A stretch of 64,000 nt of DNA from Candidatus Viadribacter manganicus. GTDB lineage: Bacteria; Pseudomonadota; Alphaproteobacteria; Caulobacterales; Aquidulcibacteraceae. The translations under genes and the position numbers were made by a program. The notes beneath the pieces were generated by a model that was not told the origin of the DNA, did no database searches, and worked only from the letters and a program-made list of their open reading frames with translations. Location: the NCBI RefSeq assembly GCF_001679665.1, contig NZ_CP013244.1, positions 2,116,980-2,180,979 of the forward strand, written 5' to 3'. Below, piece after piece: positions 58,033 to 64,000 of this stretch (position 1 is its first letter; each line of letters starts with the position of its first letter).

Positions 58033-59831
58033 TAGCCGCCTGCGATTCCGTCCTTCCGCATTTCGGTGGCGGCTTCGTAGTGGCCGTCGGGATGGCGCAT
58101 GATTGCCTGGTAGCCGCCGAACGATCCGTCAGCTGGGCGTAAGCGATGGCCACGTCGCTCAAGTTCGGCGCGCACCGCCGGTGGCACGCCGTTTTCCATC
58201 GCGAGGAATCCAACGCCATCCGGCTGGTCACCGGTAGGCTCGGCGCCGCCATAGAAGCGATAGCGGGCGGCATCGCCCGCAGCTTGGAGGTCGAGACCAT
58301 AGTCGACTAGGTTCACGATGATCTGGACGTGGCCTTGCGGCTGCATATCGCCGCCCATCACACCGAACGAAAGCCAGGGCTGACCGCCGCGTAGCGCGAA
58401 CGCAGGGATGATGGTCTGGAATGGGCGACGGCCGGGCGCGTAGACGTTGGGGTGGCCGCTTTGCAGTGAGAAGAGTTCGGCGCGATCCTGCAGCATGAAA
58501 CCCAAGCCGTCTGGCACGAGGCCGGAGCCCATGCCTCGATAATTGGATTGAATGAGCGACACCATCATGCCGTCGCGGTCGGCGGTGGTGAGATAGGTGG
58601 TGTCGCCATCGATGCGCAATTCCGCGTGCGGCGGCGGCGGCATGGCGCGATCGTTCGAGATCATCGCGCGGCGTTGCGCCGTGTAGTCGTCGGTGAGCAG
58701 GCGGCGCGTGTCGAAATGCGTGAACGCTGGATCGCCATAGAATTGGGCGCGATCGGCGAAGGCAAGGCGCGTGGCCTCGATCTGCGTGTGCAGCGAGTCC
58801 GCCGAGAGGAAGCCCATGTCGCGGAGATTGTAGCCGTCGAGAATGCGCAAGGTTTGAAGCGCGACGACGCCTTGGCTGTTCGGTGGCAATTCACAGACTT
58901 CGACGTTGCGATAGGGCGCGCATACCGGATCAACCCACTCGCCTTGGTGGTGCGCGAAATCGTCGTAGCGCAGCCAGCCGCCGATGCGGCGCATGTAGGC
59001 GTCGATCGTGCGCGCGATGGGCCCGCGATAATAGGCATCGCGGCCGCCGTCTGCGATTTGCTCTAGCGTGTTGGCGAGATCGGGATTGCGGAAGAGGCCG
59101 TGGCCGTCCGGCATCTGGCGGTATTGCGCGCAATTCTCACCGCAAAAGTAGGTGGCGCGCGCATTGTCGATTTCTTGCAGGCGGCCAGCGGCGAACTCGG
59201 CTTCCAAGCGGCGCTGATTGTTGGCCCAATACATCGCGATCGTTTGTGGGATCGGGGCGCCTTCGCGTGCGTAGTGGATCGCCGGCGCCAGCAGTTCCGC
59301 CATCGGCTTGCGGCCGAAGCGCTCGTGCAGCGCGAACCAGCCATCGACGGTACCCGGCACGCTGACGCTCGCTGCGCCGAAGCTTGGCACCGCGTTGGGA
59401 TTGCCGTTGCGCCGCGCTTCGCGCCGCATCTGTGCGAGCGACATGCCGCGCGGCGTGCGGCCGGAGCCGTTGTAGCCATAGAGACGCTGCGTGCGTGGAT
59501 CCCAGACGATGACGAAGATATCGCCGCCGACGCCGTTGCCGGTCGGCTCGACGAGGCCAAGCATGGCGTTCGCGGCGATAGCGGCATCGATAGCACTGCC
59601 GCCGTTGCGTAGAACGTCAATCGCCGTCTGTGTTGCGAGCGGATGCGCTGTCGCGGCTGCGCCGTGAGGCGCGATGACGGGTGAACGGGTCGCGAAAGTC
59701 TCGCCGGACACGCGCTCGCCACGGCCAAAGTTCGGATCGCGCGCCGGTGCGTCTTGTGCTGAGGCGCTCGCACCCAGCAATGACAGGCCAAGCACTGCCC
59801 CGATCAGCGTGCGCGTATTCACATGAGCCAT
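58029..59831 (-). CDS. ggt: Gamma-glutamyltransferase
   Basis: A 600-residue periplasmic gamma-glutamyltranspeptidase with signal peptide (cleavage near ASAQ). It is made as a precursor that cleaves itself; the nucleophile Thr of the small subunit is in the segment GDTTYLTTADRDGMMVSLIQ. Substrate loops NGVGGDIFVIVWD and LFSLQSGHPN are present. It hydrolyses glutathione and gamma-glutamyl compounds, or transfers the glutamyl group. ATG 59831 has AGGGG upstream. It lies at the end of a same-strand group with a transporter and two regulators. Confidence 0.95.
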   Translation of the reverse strand: MAHVNTRTLIGAVLGLSLLGASASAQDAPARDPNFGRGERVSGETFATRSPVIAPHGAAATAHPLATQTAIDVLRNGGSAIDAAIAANAMLGLVEPTGNGVGGDIFVIVWDPRTQRLYGYNGSGRTPRGMSLAQMRREARRNGNPNAVPSFGAASVSVPGTVDGWFALHERFGRKPMAELLAPAIHYAREGAPIPQTIAMYWANNQRRLEAEFAAGRLQEIDNARATYFCGENCAQYRQMPDGHGLFRNPDLANTLEQIADGGRDAYYRGPIARTIDAYMRRIGGWLRYDDFAHHQGEWVDPVCAPYRNVEVCELPPNSQGVVALQTLRILDGYNLRDMGFLSADSLHTQIEATRLAFADRAQFYGDPAFTHFDTRRLLTDDYTAQRRAMISNDRAMPPPPHAELRIDGDTTYLTTADRDGMMVSLIQSNYRGMGSGLVPDGLGFMLQDRAELFSLQSGHPNVYAPGRRPFQTIIPAFALRGGQPWLSFGVMGGDMQPQGHVQIIVNLVDYGLDLQAAGDAARYRFYGGAEPTGDQPDGVGFLAMENGVPPAVRAELERRGHRLRPADGSFGGYQAIMRHPDGHYEAATEMRKDGIAGGY

Positions 59832-59899
59832 GGCTATCCCCTCGAGCGGGGGCACTCAAACAGGTGAGGCCGCGCTCCGCAAGCGCGGCGCGTTGGTTC

Positions 59900-61195
59900 C
59901 TAGCTCTTACGCGCTCGCAGCAATGCGCCGATGAAGCCGATGGCGGCAATGGCGCTTGCGCTGGCGCTGGTAATCGCCAGCCCGTACCGCAAAGCTTGAT
60001 CGCCGCCGAGGCCGCTAGCGATTAGAGTTACCAAGGTCGGCGCAACGCCAAAGCCAACGATCGCACCGATGACGATGAATGCGCCGAGGCACACGCCGCG
60101 AATTTCGTTCGGCACCAACACTGTGATCGCGGCGGAGGTTACGAGGCCCGTGACTGCGCCGCAGGTGAGCAGAAGCAGCAGCATCCAGGCAAAGCCGGTG
60201 ACGTCCGGCATCAGGGTAAAAAATGCGCCGGGAATGGAGAGCACTGCGGCGACGACGGCCCCGATCAGGATGCCGCCTTTGATGTGGCTCTTGTGACCAA
60301 GGTCAGAAGAGATGCCGCCAATCACCGCCCCGATGATGCCGGATCCAAGGATCACCAAGCCCATCCAGCCGCCGAACTCTTGCGGCGTCGATCCGTAATA
60401 GCGTTCCAGCACCGGCGCGGCCCAGATCGATGCGGCGGCGTCCGCCATAACGACCGTGACTTGGCCGATGAAGAGCGGCGCGAGCAATGCACGCCGCTGC
60501 CAAAGCGCATGCAAAGTCGCGGAGAGAGAGCTTGCTTCGCCGGTGACTTCGCGCCGCGCAGGCTCGCGGATCGTCAGCAAAGCCAAAGTGAGCCCCATGC
60601 TCACGATCGCAAACACCAGAACGACGTTGCGCCACGGATCGAGCCCAGCAACGAGCGGCGCAGCGTTGGTGTAGTAGCCAAGCAGCGAGCCGCCGAACGC
60701 AAACGCCGAGGCGCCACCGACCATGTTGCCGATCGATAAGAAGATCAGGGCGCGGCCGCGTCCTTCCGGCGGGCTCAAGTCCGCCACAAGCGAAATGCAA
60801 ACGGTAATTGAAGAGAACGCGCCGATGCCTGCGAGCATGCGAGTGGCGAATATTTGCCAGAACTCCGTCGCGAATGCCGTGAGGGCGGTGCCGGCGGTCC
60901 ACAACAATGCCAGGCCGAACAACAAAAGCGCGCGATTGCCGCGATCGGTGATGCGGCCTACCGGGATTGCTAGCAAACCGATTGGGATCGAGATTGCGAG
61001 GCCTTGAAGCAGGCTCATCTGGAAATCGCTAAAGCTCAATGCTTGCGATACGACTTCCTGCACCGGACTAAACACCGTGCGCATCGCCGAGGCGCTTGCG
61101 ATGGTCATTGACAGCATCAGCAGCGAGAAGAGCACACCGCGTTGCTTAACCGGCTCAGAGGCGATCGCCTCCGTCGTCGCATCAATCTGCGCCAT
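59900..61195 (-). CDS. MFS transporter
   Basis: A 431-residue major facilitator with twelve predicted membrane segments. The loop 2-3 motif is PVGRITDRGNRALLLFGLAL, loop 8-9 GLVILGSGIIGAVIGG, and the sequence after helix 6 has LTIREPARREVTGEAS, like the anion/spinster-type MFS members annotated for sugar-acid or aromatic-acid uptake. Substrate unknown. Its start overlaps the GntR gene stop by 14 bases, so they are one transcript, and the regulator probably responds to the transported compound. Confidence 0.9.
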   Translation of the reverse strand: MAQIDATTEAIASEPVKQRGVLFSLLMLSMTIASASAMRTVFSPVQEVVSQALSFSDFQMSLLQGLAISIPIGLLAIPVGRITDRGNRALLLFGLALLWTAGTALTAFATEFWQIFATRMLAGIGAFSSITVCISLVADLSPPEGRGRALIFLSIGNMVGGASAFAFGGSLLGYYTNAAPLVAGLDPWRNVVLVFAIVSMGLTLALLTIREPARREVTGEASSLSATLHALWQRRALLAPLFIGQVTVVMADAAASIWAAPVLERYYGSTPQEFGGWMGLVILGSGIIGAVIGGISSDLGHKSHIKGGILIGAVVAAVLSIPGAFFTLMPDVTGFAWMLLLLLTCGAVTGLVTSAAITVLVPNEIRGVCLGAFIVIGAIVGFGVAPTLVTLIASGLGGDQALRYGLAITSASASAIAAIGFIGALLRARKS

Positions 61196-61916
61196 TGGCG
61201 GCCTCTACTTTTAAAAGATCGCCGATCGCGTCATCGAAGTGGAACGCCATTGCCGCTGCCGCCGCGACCGGATCACGGTCGCGGATGGCGGCGGCGACGG
61301 CGATGTGGCGATCGATCATTAATTGTTTTTGTCGCTTCGCGACGCGTGTGCGCCACGCTGTCGGCACCGCGACTTCCATCAAAGGCGCGAACGAAGCGAC
61401 AATTTCTACGAACAGAACATTGTGGCTCGCTTTGGCGATGGCGTTGTGGAACGCGATGTCGTGAGCGGTGCGCTTGGCGAGATCGTCCTTATCGTTCGCC
61501 ATGGCTTCAGCGAGCGCTACGATTTCAGCGGCTTCTTGGTCCGTGCGCGCGGTTGCGGCGAGGGCGGCTGTGCGTTGTTCAATCGTGCGGCGCACGTCCC
61601 AAATGTCGGGCACGGTGATTTGCGCTGTTGAGATCGCATGCTGCAACGAGGTCGCGATCACCGAGCCATCAAGCGCGCCGACACGGGGGCGCCGGCCATT
61701 GCCGACGTCGATGAGCTTCAACGCCGCCAGCGCGCCGAAGGCTTCGCGCATCACCGCGCGGCTGACGCCCAACGTTTCGGCGAAATGGCCTTCGCCTGGC
61801 AGTGTATCGCCAACGCGTAGGCCATGATCGCGAATGTGCGTGGTGACGGCGTTGATCGCCGACTGCACGAGCGTGCCCCCTTCTGCGGGGCGGTGTGTAG
61901 GGGTAGTGGTGGACAC
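61182..61916 (-). CDS. FadR-type GntR transcription regulator (FCD domain)
   Basis: A 244-residue regulator. The N-terminal GntR winged helix reads LRVGDTLPGEGHFAETLGVS followed by RAVMREAFGALAALKLIDVG; the C-terminal FCD helical domain binds a small organic acid through a metal site formed by Asp/His residues (DIAFHNAIA, DRHIAVAAAI, AFHFDDA). FCD regulators commonly control organic-acid or sugar-acid catabolism. It overlaps the MFS gene and follows the AraC gene by 9 bases on the same strand. Confidence 0.93.
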   Translation of the reverse strand: MSTTTPTHRPAEGGTLVQSAINAVTTHIRDHGLRVGDTLPGEGHFAETLGVSRAVMREAFGALAALKLIDVGNGRRPRVGALDGSVIATSLQHAISTAQITVPDIWDVRRTIEQRTAALAATARTDQEAAEIVALAEAMANDKDDLAKRTAHDIAFHNAIAKASHNVLFVEIVASFAPLMEVAVPTAWRTRVAKRQKQLMIDRHIAVAAAIRDRDPVAAAAAMAFHFDDAIGDLLKVEAANGAD

Positions 61917-61925
61917 GAGGTTTCC

Positions 61926-62675
61926 TTAGGCCGCGAATGCGCAGGCGCGAAAGTCTGATGGCGATATGCCAAAGCGGCGGCCGAAGGCACGCGCGAAGCT
62001 GGCGTTGTTGAGATAGCCGTTTTCGTAGCCGATGGACGAAACAGGAAGATTCGTCGTCAGCAACATGCCTTTGGCCTTGCTGAGACGCTGCTCGGCGATG
62101 GCTTCGGCGATTGTGCAATGAAACATGTCACGGAAGCCGCGCGTCAGCTTGGCGCGATTGAGCCCGCATGCGCGCGCGATCTTGTCGAGCGTAAGCTTTT
62201 CGTTCCAGCGTTCGTCGATCATGCGGCGCGCGGCAATGACGCGGCGCGTGTCCTCAAGAGAAAGCACGCCTTCGCTGGCGAGCGGTAGGAGATCGTCATC
62301 GGCCAGCAGGCGGATGGTCTCGCACAGGAGTTCGATGCTCTTGCCGAGGCGATAGATTTGCAGGGTTTCTCCGGTGAGCGCGCTGTTGCGGATCGACAGG
62401 ACAATGCCGCGCAGGGCGGAGGGGAGGTGGAAGGCATCGCCACTTGGCTCGATGCCGCCGACGCGCAGGAATGCGCTGCGTTGAATGATGAGAAGAAGCC
62501 GAGAGTCCGCCTGAAGCGAGGCGCGTGTCGGCGCGAAATCAAAGCTCAGCGTGGGCGTTTGCGAATCGACATCGAACGCGAGCGCGATGTGCTCGGGCGG
62601 CAGCGGGACGGCGCCTATCGGATCCGCACCAAGCAACAGCGTCATCTCCGGAGAGACTTCGACGAATTCGCGCAT
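61926..62675 (-). CDS. AraC-family transcription regulator
   Basis: A 249-residue regulator with the AraC DNA-binding domain at the C-terminus (two helix-turn-helix units: LTLDKIARACGLNRAKLTRG and PVSSIGYENGYLNNASFARA, then FGRRFGISPSDFR). The N-terminal half is divergent and would carry the effector site. The start MREFVEVSPEMTLLL at 62675 has AGGA close upstream; a GTG at 62684 is the alternative. Paired palindromic sites lie just upstream, candidates for autoregulation or for the GntR protein. Confidence 0.92.
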   Translation of the reverse strand: MREFVEVSPEMTLLLGADPIGAVPLPPEHIALAFDVDSQTPTLSFDFAPTRASLQADSRLLLIIQRSAFLRVGGIEPSGDAFHLPSALRGIVLSIRNSALTGETLQIYRLGKSIELLCETIRLLADDDLLPLASEGVLSLEDTRRVIAARRMIDERWNEKLTLDKIARACGLNRAKLTRGFRDMFHCTIAEAIAEQRLSKAKGMLLTTNLPVSSIGYENGYLNNASFARAFGRRFGISPSDFRACAFAA

Positions 62676-62716
62676 TTTCCTCACCCAGTGTTCTGGTTGT
62701 TGCGGGGACCATGCAC

Positions 62717-62751
62717 CTCTCAGATAGGTTTGGCAACCAGCTATCTGATAG
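62717..62751. promoter_or_regulatory. Paired operator-like palindromes upstream of the AraC gene
   Basis: CTATCTGATAG (62741-62751) is a perfect 5+1+5 palindrome; CTCTCAGATAG (62717-62727) is a near copy 24 bases away, centre to centre. TCAGATAG and CTATCTGA also form an 8-bp inverted repeat across the pair, and TGGCAACCA, a TGG-N3-CCA dyad of the kind FCD-type GntR proteins can bind, sits in the middle. The regulator is not known. Confidence 0.5.
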
Positions 62752-62761
62752 GTAGTTCGGG

Positions 62762-63724
62762 CTAGGCGCTGAGCGCCCGCCGGAGGGCTTCGCGGCTATC
62801 CTGGCGAGCGCGATTAGAGATCGGCGCCGCGCCGCCGAAGATGTCGAAGCCGTGGAATCCGCCTGGATAAACATGGAGTTCGACTGCGACGCCGGCCCGG
62901 CCAAGGCGCGCGGCATAGTCGATATCTTCGTCGATAAAGAGATCGAGCGTGGGGCAGGCGATGAAGGCCGGCGGCAAGCCTTTGAGGTCGGTGGCGCGCG
63001 CTGGGGCTGCATAGGGCGAGACGTCATCCACACCCGGCTCGTGGCCGAGCAATGAGCTCCAGCCAAACCGATTGTTGTGCGGCGTCCAGATGAATTCGCC
63101 AGCAACCGGGTTCGGCGTTTGCACCACGCAGGTGCGGTCATCAAGCATCGGATAGATGAGATGTTGGAAGGCGAGTTTGTAGTCGCCGCGATCGCGCGCC
63201 AGTAGCGCTAAAGCTGCGGCCAGCCCGCCGCCTGCGCTTTCACCCATGACGCCGACGCGCGCTGTGTCGATGCCGAGCGCGCTGGCATTGGCGAAGGTCC
63301 ACGCAAGCCCGGCATAGCAATCTTCGATACTGGCGGGAAAACGGTTCTCCGGCGCGAGGCGATAGTCGACGCTGACGATAACGCAGTTGAGATCGTAAGC
63401 TGCCGGGCGATGGAGCGGCTCAAGTTGCGCGGCGCTGCCGCCAACGTAGCCGCCGCCATGAATGTGATAGATGCACGGCAATGGCGCGGTTGCATTGCGT
63501 GGCTGGTAAATGGTCAGCGTGATATCCGGCGCACCGGCAGGGCCGGGCACGGTGCGGACGGCTTGCGCAACGCCGTCGCGGACTTCCTGTGGGATGGTGA
63601 CCGGCAATTGCGCAAAGCGCTCAGCTTCGCGCATCGGCGCCAACAATTCATCGGTCAATGCAACCGTCGGGAAGACATCCAGCACGGGCAGGAGAGCTGG
63701 ATCGACGAGTTTGCGAGTGTCCAT
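62762..63724 (-). CDS. HSL-family alpha/beta hydrolase (esterase/lipase)
   Basis: A 320-residue hormone-sensitive-lipase-type esterase. The oxyanion motif is YHIHGGGYVGGS, the nucleophile elbow is GVMGESAGGGLAA, the acid is in TLDLFIDEDIDYA and the His in PGGFHGFDIFGG. It hydrolyses short- to medium-chain esters in the cytoplasm. It lies 2 bases after the FAD-linked oxidase gene and 86 bases before the AraC gene, all on the minus strand, so it probably belongs to the same catabolic unit. Confidence 0.93.
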   Translation of the reverse strand: MDTRKLVDPALLPVLDVFPTVALTDELLAPMREAERFAQLPVTIPQEVRDGVAQAVRTVPGPAGAPDITLTIYQPRNATAPLPCIYHIHGGGYVGGSAAQLEPLHRPAAYDLNCVIVSVDYRLAPENRFPASIEDCYAGLAWTFANASALGIDTARVGVMGESAGGGLAAALALLARDRGDYKLAFQHLIYPMLDDRTCVVQTPNPVAGEFIWTPHNNRFGWSSLLGHEPGVDDVSPYAAPARATDLKGLPPAFIACPTLDLFIDEDIDYAARLGRAGVAVELHVYPGGFHGFDIFGGAAPISNRARQDSREALRRALSA

Positions 63725-63726
63725 GA

Positions 63727-64000
63727 CTAGTCCGCGAAAATCTTGCCTGGGTTGAAAAGGTTCTGCGGGTCGAGCGCCTTTTTGATGGTGCGCATCATGT
63801 CGACGCCGTCTTCGCCAAGCTCACGCACAAGCCAGTCCTGCTTGCCAAGACCAATGCCGTGCTCGCCCGTACAGGTGCCATCCATATCGAGCGCGCGCTG
63901 CACCAGGCGTTCGTTGAGCGCCTCGGCTTCTTTTTGCTCTGCTGGATTGTCCGGATCGAGCACGAAGATGACGTGGAAATTGCCGTCGCCGACGTGACCC
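63727..64000 (-). CDS. FAD-linked oxidase C-terminal part (GlcD/DLD-like), partial
   Basis: Only the last 90 residues lie in the window; the gene continues past 64000. The visible part, GHVGDGNFHVIFVLD, then GTCTGEHGIGLGKQDWL and ALDPQNLFNPGKIFAD, is the C-terminal signature of FAD-linked oxidases (glycolate oxidase GlcD, D-lactate and D-2-hydroxyglutarate dehydrogenases). The His residues of GHVGDGNFH and EHGIG belong to the metal and substrate site. It ends 2 bases before the esterase ATG, so the two are in one operon. Confidence 0.93.
   Translation of the reverse strand, partial: GHVGDGNFHVIFVLDPDNPAEQKEAEALNERLVQRALDMDGTCTGEHGIGLGKQDWLVRELGEDGVDMMRTIKKALDPQNLFNPGKIFAD

Overview
This is a GC-rich chromosomal window from an alphaproteobacterium, most likely of the Caulobacterales/Hyphomonadales type (Terricaulis/Vitreimonas-like is my best guess from gene content and order; no database was searched). 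The grounds are two gene blocks typical of this group: mutM-ubiE-ubiB-coaBC-dut next to rpsT-dnaA-dnaN-recF-gyrB, and bolA / J-domain protein / cobS-cobT / rpmB / DUF3108 / SUV3-like helicase / S4 protein / fdxA / carD / rpoH. I see no tRNA, rRNA, CRISPR array, prophage or complete insertion sequence.

Layout. 1-15 kb is mixed housekeeping and envelope genes: an SH3 protein (cut by the window edge), a 2-hydroxyacid dehydrogenase, a deletion remnant of a DUF885 lipoprotein, a sulfotransferase, alpha/beta hydrolases, a DUF2946 + TonB receptor pair with a Zur-like operator, a GH13 alpha-glucosidase, a GT25 glycosyltransferase, PhoD, a MoeB/ThiF enzyme and dUTPase. 15-26.8 kb holds coenzyme A, ubiquinone and base-excision-repair genes, then rpsT, dnaA, dnaN and recF. 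26.8-30.6 kb is an accessory insert between recF and gyrB: a decayed MHYT sensor kinase, a CYP153-like P450 and two tandem ExoD genes, the first split by a stop codon. After gyrB comes a sulfide-response module (TSUP permease, rhodanese-DUF2892, BigR-type repressor, divergent metallo-hydrolase).

36-45 kb carries a cytochrome c lipoprotein, ThpR, a sirtuin, several envelope proteins of unknown role, a ferritin-like di-iron protein under a perfect FNR/FixK box, DUF2804, MmcB, and a DUF1214/DUF1254 pair. 45-57.5 kb is the conserved bolA-to-rpoH block, but with cobS and cobT pushed apart by two envelope genes. 57.5-64 kb is a decayed thermonuclease followed by a same-strand set: gamma-glutamyltransferase, MFS transporter, FadR-type GntR regulator, AraC regulator, HSL-family esterase and an FAD-linked oxidase (cut by the right edge), which looks like a small catabolic cluster.

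Most striking points: a DnaA whose AAA+ core departs from consensus at the arginine finger and sensor 1; four independently decayed genes; the recF-gyrB insert; and several clear operator-like sites (Zur-like, FNR-like, BigR region, paired dyads before the AraC gene). I did not find a convincing wholly new defence or mobile system.
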